Notes: generated by a model not told the origin, from the sequence alone. Shown: positions 17,349 to 32,216, counted from the first letter of the stretch. The stretch: DNA of 64,000 bases from Apostichopus japonicus (GCF_037975245.1 NC_092576.1:43221611-43285610); one strand, 5' to 3'. A program made the numbers and translations.

Positions 17349-18974
17349 TCAGAGAAGATTCAAGTTACATATGCTGACATTGACTGAACCTGACTGAGTA
17401 TCTAACGTATCGATGGGTTTGGTCCTCATGCATTCCGCAGGACACAATGTACCGTCCCAAACAGGAAAATTGGCATTCGCAGTTTTGCGTATACCTTCAG
17501 ATGAAATGTAACATTCTAAATCTGGGTTAACTTTACTGTGAAAGGGAAGTAAAGAAGCCGGACAGTCCTGACAAACTGTTATTTTTCTAGGAAATGTTAT
17601 TTTCGATTCAATTGTCTTTAACCAAGTTTCTTTTCCCTTTGGCGCTATCACCTTCCCTAATAATATATGAGCTATCATTGCTTTGGGATTTCCACAGGCT
17701 CTCATCTCACCGTTAAATTCGTTGCACCATTTATGCCAGTGATTTGATTTCATTATCAGTGGACTTGACTCGGTGTTGTGTCTGATTCCTGATCCTGATC
17801 CTAATCCGAACCCGTCGATCAATTGGATACGACCGTCTAAGGATAATAATTCCTCCGCCAGTTGGTAACTTTTCTCAAGACCATCTTTAGTGTACAGCAT
17901 TGGGTCTTTGCACCTGAAATTATAGAGAGGATAGATAGTACCAGACCAAGATGATGGGATGGCTTTTAATAGTAATTCCAATTGCATAACTCTTCTGATA
18001 GGTACTACCAAAATATCTGGCAATGGATCTTCAGCGAAAAGGCACTCTTTTCAAAACCTAAGACTGTCACCAAAAAAATTGTAACTTCCCATTTTGGCTA
18101 CCTTCTCGACGTGGCAAATAACATCAGAGTTTCCATCTGATATTCATAAATTGTCAAGCTGCGATCCGAGAGTCCTGATGAACGAATTGTATGTTTTCAA
18201 CTTGAACTTGCGCATAACCCCAGCATTTAGCGATATTAGAATCACTCAAATTATATTTTTCCTCTTTAGTGAGTAGTACATCAACGAGAGAGAAGAATAT
18301 CCCAAGCTCGACTGAGGAGCCCAAAATTACAATTTTCTTGAGAGAGGGAGTTTCCGCCGCCATTGCAATGTCATTTGTAGTAAAGACGTCAAAAGTGTAC
18401 CAATCCAACTGAAAGACCCATCCGCTACGTAAAAGCCCTCGTTTTGTGCTGGTCAAGTTGCGAGTTATCCATTTGCCACCCAGCCACGACGGTCAGGTTA
18501 GCTGCCCAGCGTGACAAGAAGGCAACTCATCGGCCCTTCTGCCAATTTACAATGCATAAGCGGGATCTCCGGCCTCAACGACAAGATGGAATGGACTGCC
18601 GGGTAGCTGTAACTGGACAAAATTACCAAACTCCTCTATGAAGAGATTATAAACACCTGACAATGTAGATGCAACTGTAAAGTTCACTATAGTCCTGTAA
18701 TCAGAGTATTCTGTTTGATTTGCTACAAAGATATGATTCTCTCCAACAGCTAAAACACTATAGCCAGTTATCTTTGATACGTTTTTTCTTTTTCAATTTC
18801 AACCGAAAGTTAACCATTTGACCAATTTTTACTTTATTCACAGGATTGGGACGAACTCGGGTTTAACTCTCCGGACGACTTTCATCGACAAAATGATGAT
18901 CACGTAAAATAGAATCATTTGAATATTGTTTGTAGTCATGAAATGCAGAAACAACTTGTTGTATTTCTTCTTTC
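17349..18974 (-). pseudogene. Broken filamin-like plus PC-esterase-like gene (NXPE-type, tentative)
   Basis: Reading the minus strand from an acceptor (TTATTTCAG, exon start 18974), coding sense can be followed to a stop at 17349, but only across several frame breaks. An upstream beta-rich part contains NFTVAS, GVYNLFIEEFGN and LPGSPFHLVVEAGDP, a pattern typical of filamin-type Ig domains. The middle has GWVFQLDWYTFDVFT and VILGSSVELGIFFSLVD, where GSS could correspond to a GDS-type nucleophile. The tail (224 intact codons, 17349-18023) has SNHWHKWCNEFNGEM and several cysteines. This order fits the NXPE/PC-esterase group, extracellular or Golgi-type enzymes. Disablements seen are a TAA at 18547-18549, a TGA about 50 bases further on, a frameshift plus TGA near 18145, a TGA near 18055, and an upstream TAA with a frame change near 18770-18870. 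That many breaks indicates a pseudogene, though local assembly errors are possible. The family name is tentative. Confidence 0.6.
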
Positions 18975-20200
18975 CTGAAATAAAAAAAGAGAGAAAAATA
19001 ACAGATTACTGTATCGTGATAAGAAATTCATTACTCAATATCATGTTTTCCTTTATATTCAACTTGGAGAGGTAATACTTGCATTCGTAGATGAGAAGAT
19101 ACTGGAGGCTCGTAAGGGATGAGAGTGCGATGAACGACAAGTTACAAATTGTCTTCAAACTTGAAAACATAAAAAAAACTTTATGTAGAGTTTATGAATG
19201 GTAGGTTATCGAGACAAATGTTTTACATAAAATTTCACAATATTCAGTTTATTAATAAGTTCAAGGCTACATTGCCATATGCGAAGGAGGCGGATGAGGA
19301 GGTTATAGCCCCCGTGCTCCACCTAACAAGATATTTCCGTAAACAAATCGGCCAATATGTTAATATTGTTTCGGGTACAGCAACAGATAATAAACTGGTA
19401 TACTCATGCTATAATGATGTAGTTTATTACAACAACGTAGGTAATTAAACTAACGTTCTAAGCTTGCGCATTTGGTGTTGTGGCATTTTGACACAGTTCG
19501 CACTCCATGCTTTCCTTCTCTGTCCAATGATATGTATTTCCGTTTACATTCCTCATAAGGATCTCGGAATTTCAAAGGTGACGGATATCTCACCAGTACG
19601 CGTATCGTTATAGGACTCTACTTCGGTATTAATACCTCGTTTGTAACCATTTTTGTTTAAGTATATGTTTTTTTCTATTTCATTTTGAGGGCTTCGTGCC
19701 GATGTTTTGTGGCTGATTGTAGTAATAAATTACGAAATATAGCAATTCGTTCTTTACTCGTGTATCTATGAGATTTATTCTCTGCATGTAATAGGGAGGG
19801 TTCAAAGCTCGTCGTTACTTACTTACAATCATCCAAGCCGCATTTGTCCATGCCACCACCAGTCCTTCTTTAGGAATATTTCGGCGCCCCCGGATTCTTA
19901 GACTGAGTAAACATTACAATATCTAACGATAGGAATCGTGGATGCTTCATATTCTTGGTGTGTGGATTCATAACATTGAGTACAAGACCCCCATTGTTTT
20001 TGGCGGAGGTGTGTATTGCCACGGACAGTAGACTGACCTGCGTTTATCATGCCATATTGTAATTGTATCACAATGGTGATTCGGGCCATTTCGATTGTAC
20101 AGCTAGTTCTCGTTACTAATAAGCAAAAGCCTAGTGCAATGAATCCATCGAAACCTCAATGCATGTTGCATTATCGTTGAGTTCATGCCGAAGTCAGAAT
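18975..20200. other. No gene recognised
   Basis: Sequence upstream of the pseudogene exon. Further 5' exons of that gene may lie here, but I could not identify any. Confidence 0.45.
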
Positions 20201-20870
20201 GAATCTATGGGATCGGGATGTGTGTCTGGGTGTGTATGTGACGCATTGGCTGGTAAACACGATATCTCAAGAACGAAAGATTCCTGAACTTAAATCTTTG
20301 TATGTAGGAAGCATTTGGTAGTTCAATTGCCCCTTTTGTTTTTCATGGAGGTGAATGGTCATTTGAGGTCAAGAGAAGTAAAAGGCCGAGAAGTTTGTAA
20401 AAAAGATATCTCAAGACGTAGAATATTCTTGAACTTCAAATTCGGTATGTTTGAAGCGCTTGGTAAGCAACTAACTCCTATTGTTTTCCTGGAGGTCAAA
20501 GGTCATTTGATGTCGAGAGAAGTCAAGGGCTGAAAACCTTGTAAACACGATATATCAATAATTTCAAGTAGCTTGAACTTTAAACTTTGTATGGTTGGTA
20601 GCCCTTGGTGAGCAGATGATCCCTGTTGTTTTCAATGGAGATCAAAGGTCGTATGAAGTTAAGGGATGTCAAAGTCTGAGAAATTTGAAAATGCGATAAC
20701 TTCAGAAGTTACTTGTACTTCAAAGTACTTGGTTTGTATATAGCCCTATTTAAATGCATGTCTACATTTTTCCTTAAGGCCAATGGTCAGTTAAATGTTA
20801 CAGTCACAATAAGTCTGATTATGCAGAAGTGAATCTTGTTTGACCTTCAACCCTATTTACATAGGTACGA
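20200..20870 (+). repeat. Dispersed repeat with 'AACACGATATCTCAAG' and AGGTCA motifs
   Basis: The segment opens with TGTGTGTCTGGGTGTG and continues in units of about 115-145 bases. Each unit carries a GTAAACACGATATCTCAAG-like part, a 'gaacttcaaact' part and a GGAGGTCAAAGGTCATTTGA-like part. Units start near 20250, 20400, 20540 and 20690. The same family fills 48276-49460. At 20493-20505 the sequence AGGTCA-A-AGGTCA is a perfect DR1 nuclear-receptor half-site pair. Confidence 0.75.
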
Positions 20871-21758
20871 ATTAATTAATTATGCTAGACTTGCCATTTC
20901 TGATCAGTAATGATTTTCTTCCTAAAATCTTGTATGTAACGTTTTGTCTCATATTGGCAAGGAATCACTCAGTCATTTGAGTTTCTGGTTACAAATATAT
21001 AACACCCGTTGGTCGGATTATTTACAAAAAGGGGCGTCAACTCATTTCGTAACCTTTTCCTTGCTCATGGGTATCATACATTGATAATAGCAGCTGCCAA
21101 CCAACGTGTCGATGACATCAGCAGGGACAGAGCTCTGGAGCCATATTTTGCTGCAATCAGTACTTATAGCATCTCCCTTGTGCTACTATTTCTACAATAT
21201 ATGCAACCCGTTCGCCGAATCATTTACAAACATGTTAGTTCTTACTCGTAACCTGACCACCAAGATATTGTGATATTATGCCCATCACAGCCTACCACGC
21301 CTTACCAGCTTTTCGGATCACCTATTGGTGGCGTCACAACCACCAGCTATTTCTGCGGACACTCCAGCTACCTTACTATTCAGCCAAATCAGCAGGTGTA
21401 ATACTTGTAATATGTTACCTTAAATAACTTAATGTTCATGAAATGCACCTAGATTTGTTTGTTTTTTAACCAATATTTTACAACTATCTCCACCAATGTT
21501 ATATATAGTATTGCTTGTAATGGTTGTAACGTTCTTTATAACGTTGAAACAAAGCGGAGATTAAGATACCGTATTACTGAGCATTTGCGTTCTATTTGCG
21601 TGTGATTGGGCGTTTCACACCATAAAGCTGGTTTAAAATTCCCTTGTAGGGGCAACTTTTATGTAGATCTGCAGGGGTCAAACTGCTGGTCTCATTGGTG
21701 ATCTTTGAATTATGGGATTGGATGATAGACTTCGGACTCAGAATCCAACTCATATAAG

Positions 21759-21763
<5 letters not shown>
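20871..21763. other. No gene recognised
   Basis: Non-coding; the 80-codon frame at 21009-21251 resembles nothing I know. Confidence 0.5.

Positions 21764-21835
<72 letters not shown>
21764..21835. repeat. (AT)n microsatellite
   Basis: Pure AT dinucleotide tract of about 70 bases. Confidence 0.95.
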
Positions 21836-21838
<3 letters not shown>

Positions 21839-22501
21839 TGATATAGTGTATTACCTTCTATGGGATCAAGTAATGCGCAATTGTGTGCAATACAGTGTGT
21901 AGCTTGAAACAGCAAGATGGGAAGTTCACATCGTTTCCTGAGTATATCCAATTACCTTTATTCATCCGGTATCGCAATATTATCACTATTAGTTTCAAAA
22001 ATAGAAACCGGACAAGCCCGAAAATCTTGAGATCAGCTCTGAACAAGCATACGCGTAGCTAACATTCTGTTTACCGAATTTGATAACCTGTAAAATAGAC
22101 AATGAAAGACGTGGAATTAAACTAACAGTAGAGATTACAATTTATAAAGTTGTGTATGCAGTATGATATACGTAGATATGGTACGCTATGAAAGGCTAGA
22201 CTGAACGAGAATAACATTTGCGATAATTGCAGCCCTTGGTAATGACTGGAAAGTTATACACTGCCAGCGTTATAATCTTAATATTTTCTTTGCGGAGGAT
22301 TTAAAGTCGACCAGTAACTACATATCAAAATGAGTCACCTTTAAAATCTCTACATACGTAGTTACATTATACAATGCTAAATAAACGATATAATTACTAT
22401 CTACGAACTAAATTCGTAACATGTTGTTTTAGGTCCCTCCTTTTCATGATCAGGTATATTTTGTTGCAAGTGTACAGCAGTACAGTGAACAAACATGTAG
22501 C

Positions 22502-24326
22502 CTGAACAGGCGCGTATCCAGGATTTTCTAGCCCGGGGGGCGCGAATTACTATCTAAGCGGAGCGCCACCATCGGTTGGCGCGGAGCGTACAAGAAATTT
22601 CTGGTTTTGATACCCCCCAGATCACCGGAAATGGCCTTTCTCGGGCTTGAAAATGAGCAACCAGATGTACACTTTTGCCTGAGAACCAAGTATTTCCCAA
22701 AAGTTTTTTTCCATCCATTCCCTTTTTGAAGATTGTCACCAGTCACACATCATGTTCGACCTGATTGCATTTCCTATGGATCATTGCTTTTGTAGGTTAT
22801 TCTACGTGACGGCCCACAATATCCGAAAGCCCCACTTTTCAAGGTTTTAAGCCCATTACTTGTTGAGAATTTGAAAATTCACTTTTCTCGTGAATAAAAT
22901 CACTTGAAAACACACCCATAATGTTGCACAAAATTCAATCTATAGACAACCAATATAGAAAAACCTCCTTGAACCCCTAACAGACAGGTGAAAATTGAAC
23001 GAGTAGAGGAAAGTATGATGAAGAATGTTGGTGAGGAAATTTTGGAAAATTCCGACACAGTTAATTTATTGGTGTAGAAATATTGCAACCTCTTATAATG
23101 GCTTTTACAAAACTTGGTTGAAGGAACAGAAAAATAGCAGATATTTCCGATATCAGGTATATCGAAACCGAACACTTCACTCATAGGCGCAGGTCCCGTA
23201 GGAGGCGGGGGCTGCAGCCCCCCCCCAATTGTTTTTCCCATTTTTTTTGTGGCACCTACTGAAAAAAAAATAAATAGCAATGAATAGCTTAAAATGATCT
23301 CCTTGGTAATTGAAATAAAGTTGTAAGCTTGGCCGACATTACAACTGTAAAAGAGAGTTTTGACATAAATGGATCTGTATGCTTTTTCTCCATCTACATA
23401 AGACATTTGGTTGTTTACATTAGCATCCGGCGGTACACTGTGCAACTTTGACGGACCGTAAGGTATAAGATGCCATTTGATGTAATGACCGATCTTGCCT
23501 ATATGATATTGCATCGACATGTTGAATGCGCGCCTAGCGCGCGAAAAATTTTGGCTTTTTTTTCGGGCAAGTCATTACAGCCCCCAAATCCAATCTGGCT
23601 CTTACGCCTTTTACTACACACATTGACAGTGTTTGAGGCTGTACATCGTGGAACATGCATTTCACTGCTCATTGATATGATGTTATATCTGCTCTTTGCT
23701 TTACAAATTCGAACAGGCGTGTAGCGAGTAATTGCCAAGGGAGGGCGAAGCCTGTAGGCAAACTATCTAAGCGAAGCGCCACCATGAGTTGGCGCGAAGC
23801 GTACAAGAAAAATTTTGGCCGAAAATGCCTCCCAGATCGCTGGAAATGACACTTCCCAGGCCTTGTAAGTTGCATCTAAGCATTGTCTATTTTGAAATTA
23901 CTAGCGATGTCATAAAGAAAATTTGCTCGGGGGGGGGGCGGTCGCCCCCTTCCCGAAATGCGTTATGTTCCCCGACGACTCGGTCGAGTTCAAGTACATT
24001 AGTGAGAGAGGAAAAACGGAAACGTCAAAAATGGAGTTGTCGGGGTAAGGGGTAGGGTGAGGCGCACACCCCCTCCGTAATCCTTGATCTGTCACTGGCT
24101 ACCCTGTGTATATAATAGGGATCTTTCTCTTCCCGAGGTCTTGGCTATCTTCTACTCCCTCCTTTTCTCCTTTTTCTCTCTTTTTTCTTTTTCTTTTCCC
24201 TTCCTTCCTCTCCTCCTTTTCTTTTTCCCCTCCTTTTCCCTTTTTTCTTCTCTTTTTTTTCTCTCCTCTTTTCCTTACCCGGGGGGCGCGCGCCCCCAAC
24301 GCCCCCCCTGATACGCACCTGCTGAA
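22502..24326. mobile_element. 1.8-kb non-autonomous DNA element with terminal inverted repeats
   Basis: The left end CAGGCGCGTATCCAGG (22507-) and the reverse complement of the right end, CAGGTGCGTATCAGGG (ending 24321), match at 13 of 16 positions, and both are followed by a CCCGGGGGGCGCG block. The direct repeat CTGAA flanks the element (22502-22506 and 24322-24326), consistent with a 5-bp target-site duplication. Two internal subrepeats share 'ctatctaagcg(g/a)agcgccaccat' and 'ttggcgcg(g/a)agcgtacaag' (22549-22720 and 23764-23880). A 206-codon minus frame at 22900-23520 has no transposase-like motifs. A pyrimidine tract lies at 24145-24279. I see no transposase. Confidence 0.7.
24145..24279 (+). 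repeat. 135-base polypyrimidine tract
   Basis: Almost exclusively C and T on the plus strand (long runs of CTTTTC, TTCCTCTCC and similar), sitting just inside the right end of the inverted-repeat element. Frames through it encode Ser/Phe/Leu or Lys/Glu/Arg low-complexity peptides and are artefacts. Confidence 0.9.
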
Positions 24327-26640
24327 GTCTGCAGTCATAACTGACCTCTAGTCTTACTAAAGTTCACGTGATAGGAATAGCTGTGGAAGCAACTTATAAG
24401 TCGACTTTTAAACACAATAGAAGTAATATAGCAACCAAGGAACTTAGTAAGCATACATCTATTAATAATTCGAGCTCATTGATACAGTCGTAGAATCCCC
24501 GGATTTAACAACAATTGTAGCAGATGTGTTGACTTATTGGGTTCGTTGCTTCAACATTTTCAGATTGTAGTACCATCAATAAGGATAAATATCATTTAAA
24601 GGTAGGCACTATAACCCAGTCTTGCATTTTTTTCTGACGAAGTTTCCAAACGTACTGAAAATTTAATTTAATTTAATTAAAATATTAATTAAAAATACTC
24701 GCAGTGTGATAAACAATTTACAACGTTGAGGATTTATTTTTGCCTGCAACTAAGGACTTCGTTGGGTTTATATTTTATAAAGTTTATAAACGCAGACGGT
24801 CATTTTCTTTAACACAAATATCTAGCTATCTTGATATCAAATAAATAATAAAAGACAAATTCGTTAAAACAATCAACATTTCAACAGATTAAATGGACTT
24901 AAAGGTAAATTATCCAAATGCAAAATCTGAAAGTAACATATTTTCGCTATGAATGCAGGTGAGCATTTGTTTGTGTAACCCATGATGTCATTTGAAAAAC
25001 GTACTGGGACTGTATTTAATAGGTACTTTCTTCCTTAATACATGGTTGATGTACTCTTGGGAAGGAAGTAATTTAGCTGTAAGTGAAGTCTGAGCGCGAT
25101 TTAAAACAAAGGGCGGAAATTTAAGGTCAATCGATACAGGTAACTTCTTAGCCGTATACAGATTGCGTGCTTGAATCCAACCAATTCACTTTTATTTTGC
25201 ATCTACTAAATATTACGTTTTTTTCTGCGTATATAATAAGCCGTGTGGGTAATAGCATATTACCATTTATCGGGTGGAGTATGGCGTGGTTACCGGAAGT
25301 GTCAACCACAGAAGTTAAATTCTTGTGGGGGTATGACGTGGTTTTGACAAACGTGGGGACGGCGGAAGGTGGAAACAGCTGTACTTCCCACTTGAACAGA
25401 AATAAAACTTAATTAAACGACACCATCAATCATTGCAGAAACTGCTATACCTCCTTCACATCAAAGAAAGAGGAGGGAATCGGGTTCGATAACGACACTG
25501 AATACACTTACACAACTACATCAATAATATCACGGTACACTCTCTGACATCATGGCGGTCCGATAGAACTTGTTTGTGAGCGAATCAAATCAAGAGGATC
25601 AGTCTAGTTATTGATTCATTTGCCAATGTTATAAATATAAGACTGTTCATACGTTACATGCTACACACATAATTATAAACAAAACTTCTCAAACAGGAAA
25701 CTATTTGTTCAGTGGTTGTAATACTGCAATTCTACAGGAAGTATTGAAGACGTTGTTTCATTCCATAAGGTGTGTACGTGGATAACATTGTATGACATCG
25801 TTACGGGAACAAACATAGGGAACCATTCCGCCATTTTGTAATGTTAAATTTTAGATACTGGAAAGTAAACGAGGGGATAAAATCGGGTAGAAGTAAGATT
25901 AAATTGATCATCAGCGAAAAAAAAATCGTTTCTTGCCATACAGTTTTTATAAACACAATAATTCCAAGTATTAGACTGCAGAGCGAGATGACGTTAGTTT
26001 CTACCGTTAACGTAACAAGTAGGTTTGATTCGTATGACCAGTCTATGTTGTACATTACAAGAGGAGCTGTTTGATTTAAATCAACAATAATGATGCCAAA
26101 TTGCAGTGACGTAGCAAGTTCCATATGGTAAAATTAGCACGTTATATAGTTACATATTTTGTATAACATTTATATCGTGATTCAAGCTGAAGCTGATAAG
26201 ATACTGTAAAATATTGTAGAGTAACCGTATTGAACTATGAAGAATATTTCAGTTCATCAATTTGTTTAACTACAACTGCACTATTACAACATATATCACG
26301 TTATTAAGTTACAGTTATACAAGAGAAATGTTGCATTAGAGCCTTTTGTGCAGGTAATATATTGCATTGTACATAAAACCCGTGACTATGTGACATTGTA
26401 CTGTAATTAGAAAAGTAATAAGTCGATTTAATTAAGTGTTCAACGTTAGCGCAGTCGGTTACGTGTTTAGGCACACATTTAGTGTAACTCGTGGTGTTGC
26501 AAAGGATTACTTTCACCCGATAACCAAATATGTATGTATTATTAACTCAGTATTTACATGACTTTTAGCTGTCTGCTCTGTATATGCTAGTGTCTCACCT
26601 CTGCTGAAGACAATTGCCTTGTCCCAATATCAACATATAC
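24327..26640. other. No gene recognised
   Basis: AT-rich non-coding sequence containing a short (TTTAA)n tract at 24661-24680; nothing supported as coding. Confidence 0.5.
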
Positions 26641-27670
26641 TGGACAGGTATTTTTATAGAGTTAGAGGACAGTGAAATGGTGTAGGCTGGGGGCACACTC
26701 CCCTACATGATTACTAGTATTATAATATATGTATTCCTGAACATTAGAGGACACCAGGTGTCTCTATAATGTAAGTTATGTATGATATATGATATGCAGT
26801 CAGGAACAAGGTACCGGTAGCTTAAGTTATACGGTAGAGGACATACTGGTAGTGTAAGTTACATATTACACGTTAAATGCAGTTATAGGACAGGACGTGT
26901 TAGTCATGTATTATACGGTTCGTGCTGTACTGAGGCAAATGTCGCCTGTAGCATGGTAGAGATGATACTATCTCGTTGCCTCTGTGGAATTATTTGGTTG
27001 GCTATTTCGGAAACATAGCTCACAGAAACTCTACTCAAATAATGATTAAAATGGACTGTTGATTTCAATATGATTTATGCTCTCTGTGACTATAAAATGT
27101 TCATATGAACGCTGTAAATTTCTTCAAAAAAATGATTAATAACATATAGGTATAAAGTATATGGCCGTAGTATACTGATTGTGAGTGATGGATGCAGAAC
27201 TGCTCAGATGTTGCAAAGCCTGGGGTCACATGTGACGGAGTATCCGAACCATTATTTTTCAATATCACCTATTTCGGACCATTATTCATCAAATATATCA
27301 CTGAATGAACCGATCAAGTGCGAGAAGATAACAACACGATGTCCTAATATGTCGGTTATGTTTCCATTGTCTGCAAATATGATTTCCTAAACTAGACGTC
27401 TGAAATGGGACCGAACAATTTGTAATGTATTTCTTTATTCGGGAACCAGGGGAATTAACAGGGGGAAACTTGAGGGTCCAAAGTGCAAAGGGTTATAGAA
27501 CTTGCCGGAGTTTGATAGGAATTTAAAGGAGGTATAACATCACTTTATGACAATACCATTAGATGACCTCCGGCATCGGTATAGTGTAAGTTCCATATTA
27601 CATGATACATACAGTTAAAGGACAGGAAGTGTAAGGTATATATTATATGGTACATATTCAATATGCAGCC
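26640..27670. repeat. Scattered copies of a ~70-bp repeat
   Basis: The word order GTGTAAGTTACATATTAC, then a 'gcagttA(t/a)AGGACAGGA' part and a 'gtattataYGGTaca' part, occurs around 26840-26925 and again at 27578-27655. Partial copies lie at 26660-26680 and 26740-26815. The copies are separated by unrelated sequence, so this is a degenerate, dispersed array. Confidence 0.5.
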
Positions 27671-30100
27671 ATCGGCACATACTGTCAATAAGGGATTTTT
27701 GCCCCCAGCCAGAGCCCCCCCCCTCCCCCAGTGCAAAAAGCTTGTTTTCATGGGCTTTTGCTCTCAGTGGCTTTTTTACCTCTAGAACCTCGAAAGTCTA
27801 GACGGTTAAGGCTCTTTCACGGTCGAAAGATCAAATGCAATACTAATGAGAAATCGACACGAAAAATAACTCCTTAAAATATGGCGTCCCCGGGTACGAA
27901 ACGGAGGAGTAACGTCTTATTTGGTATTGCCGATGGACAGAAAAATCCCTGAAACACTTTAGAGGTTTCTATAAAAAACGTATTATTTGTTTGTTTTTAG
28001 TTCAAATAAAAAAAATCATCTTAGTTAACTACCCTCCATGACTTACGATGATAGGACAACGAACTACTTTGTTTAAAGTAATGATTTTATCTGCAAGAAT
28101 TTTCAATATTGATATGACGGTGATTTGACAATCACAATTATGACAAATAAGTTCATTTTGCATTGTTGAGTATTTGGGAAAAGTAAAACAGTTATAATGT
28201 ACCTACGTCTCGGCATCCATAGTGTTGGTTAAATTTTATTAAATTCTATTACAGGCAGTTGTTTTAATGCGCTAAAATATCACACGTAGCATGCAGAAAC
28301 CAAAGAATCAATAAATCTAAGTTAAAAAAAAAACGAACATGCCAAAGTGCCAAATATACACAAGCATCTCATACGTCTTAAAACAGGTTTTAAATGGTGA
28401 CTTTCTTTTTGAACGTCTTAAAAAGAAAGTAAGAGTTGTGAATGTTTTATCTTGGTTGTTTCATTTTTTCCATTGTTTGTTTGTTTCCGATAGTGGATCA
28501 CCTCTTTTTATTGATTCATTTAGTTGTTCCTCCTTGAAATCACCCCGCTGTCAGTACTGTTTTTAATTAGAAGGTATAGATGAAAACGAAACAAATTTAG
28601 AAGTATGCATTGTATCTAATATCTTGATTGATTACAAGAGATGTTGCATTCCAAAAATAGTGAACAACTTGGGTAAACCCCGTCACCACTTTTGAACTTA
28701 CACCATGATTAAGATACCATAACGTGTTTACTTTAAATATTTGTGCGACCCGAGATATTTCGTAACTTCCTACAGACCCGGAGAGCACAATCAAATCAGA
28801 AAGTATATTGATTCGCAACGCAACTTGTATACACACTTACTGTTGGCTGTACTGTATAATATAGCTAGCAAGCTAGATGCATTATCTAGGCTCTAAGGCC
28901 AATAGCGATGGTACCTGTACAAACTTGCAATGCGTATTGTACGATTTCCCGAACCCCCAATTGTGTACTAAATTCATCATTCATTTCAAATTCAACATAC
29001 ACTGCATTGTAATTTCATGTTTTGAGGCCCTATTGTAGTGGAATTACATCCAGGAGCAAGCCTCATCTCAAAGAAACAATTTAGTCTGGTTTACAATTTG
29101 TTTTAAATGATATGTGAGGTCTCCCGTTGAGTCTAATTTACAAAGCGTACCAGGAGCAGTGGTGGAGCGCCGTGAAATTTTCAGAATAAGTTGCCTTCGC
29201 AGCTAGCCTCTGTAACTGCAAATATACGGAGACTATATGAAACGTTAATTTGCAACGTCCAGTCATGTAGGTTTCGATCACTTGGCAAGTAATGCCAATA
29301 TTGTAGCGCGCACGCGTACTACAATACTGATAAAACATATATTACGTAAACGTTGTGCCGCCTGGCTCTAACAATAATGTGTTGCCTCCTCGGAGCTCAG
29401 TGGAAGTTTAAGTAAAACATAGGAGGGAGAAATCGCATAACTCGTAGTTTTTTTGCTACAGTGTTTTCAAACCTTAAGCTTGAAGTGATGATGCAAGCAG
29501 GCGTTGATAGGGCTTTGGATAAACGTCGGAACGCTTTCTCAAGTACAACATAGAGAACAGCGCACGAAATAATAACCTGGAATACAAGCTCGATAAATCT
29601 GCACAAGAAATCACGGAAATGACAAAAGGAAATCGAATCAATCGAGGGTGTCTTTATTTTAGCAGTAAACAACTTAATGTATTCAATGACATACAGCAAT
29701 ACTTATCGTGCTTGCGGTTATGTTAATGAGGAGATCATTGTTAGTTTCATTTATCATATTTGTAGGCCTAGTTTAATTTCTAATTCACTACTCCGACTTC
29801 TCAGTGGTAGTCGTGACTGAGACCAGGGTTAATAATAAAACTGTAGTTAGTATTTTAAAAATAACAAATTATAATTTCATACATGTTGGCTGTGAGGATT
29901 TAAAGAAACGGTGGTAATAGTTTCTATATGCATAGTTGTATCCATTCTACAAAAAACTATCAGACGTTATACCAGACTCCAACCAGTTTGAGTTATTTAA
30001 TAAAATCACATTCCCTGATCGTTGTATAGTCAGTGACAGTGTGTTATATACAGACTGCACGGTGGTTCTATATATCTGCATTCAGCGAGGATTTTACTTC
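27671..30100. other. No gene recognised
   Basis: Non-coding sequence with C-rich runs near 27716-27730; minus frames at 28597-28836 and 29397-29699 have no recognisable motifs. Confidence 0.5.
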
Positions 30101-30109
30101 TAATGGAAT

Positions 30110-30960
30110 TAGACGCAGTTACCCAGTAAAACTTGCTTTATCTTAGGTGACTTCAATATTGATCTACTCAAATATACGGATGTTACAACAATGTTTTTGG
30201 GTTAATGTGTACAGCAGTTTGTTCATGCCATGTATATCCAAGCATTCAATAATGTAAATTATTCTTCTACGCTAATTGATACCATATTGTGTAAGGATGA
30301 AAGTTTTAATAATATTTCAGGAAGATTAATTTATATCGTCACTGATCATCTTCCTGTATACAATAATGTTATCAATTACAACGCACAATCCAGTGCTTAC
30401 AATGGAATAAATATCACCAAACGTGATTATTCTGCTCATAAGATGCTCAGCTTTATTAATTTGGTTCTAATGTTACTTGAAACGAATCATATGACTTAAC
30501 AGTGATTAATGGCGATTATAATGATTTAATAAATGGCATTAAAGATTTCTGTGGCAAAAATTATCCACTTAAATATCACACAATTGAAAGTTTTCTGAAA
30601 GACGTTTTATGGATTACTCCCGGTATTCGTCGTTCTGTAACTACAAAAGAACGGAAAAAAGTACTACAAATCATTCCATCACAACCGCACTCCTTCAACC
30701 GAGCTTCAAAACATCATCTACAAAACTAGTTGCCAACCAGTATTCGCGTAGCAAATAAATATAACTTAACGATCATTTTCTGTGCATATATGACTGACCT
30801 CAAGAACACTTGGAAGTAATTAAGGAAATCATTGGCAAAACCAACGGATTCTGCCCGGGTTTATCAACTCTTTTACATGTAATGATAATGGAAGTGAAAA
30901 TGACCTTGAGGTTACAAAGTTTTTTTTTTACAATGACTACATCTCTAATATTGATCAAAC
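30110..30960 (+). pseudogene. LINE (non-LTR retrotransposon) ORF2 remnant, endonuclease to RT linker
   Basis: Frames joined across breaks read CFILGDFNIDLLKY at about 30131-30172 (the GDFN metal-binding motif of APE-type endonucleases). These are followed by STLIDTILC and then IVTDHLPV at about 30336 (the SDH motif with Thr replacing Ser). Downstream are FCGKNYPLKYHTI and WITPGIRRSVTTKERKK, the usual linker between endonuclease and RT. NTWKVIKEIIGKTN at about 30810 is the start of the RT region. Stops and frameshifts lie between these blocks, and no RT catalytic core follows. The element is a dead 5'-truncated and 3'-truncated fragment; its clade is unassigned (CR1/L2/Jockey-like linker). Confidence 0.75.

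Positions 30961-32216
<1,256 letters not shown>

Noticed and set aside
22900-23520. 206-codon minus-strand ORF
   Set aside because: It lies inside the inverted-repeat element, shows no conserved motif and contains a low-complexity GGGLQPPPP stretch from a poly-C/poly-G palindrome.
24084-24351. Ser/Phe/Leu-rich and Lys/Glu/Arg-rich ORFs
   Set aside because: They are products of the polypyrimidine tract, without codon-like variation.
26445-26516. tRNA-like segment (TTAGCGCAGTCGGTTA resembles an A box)
   Set aside because: The expected B box and a cloverleaf are missing; only the A-box-like part is convincing.
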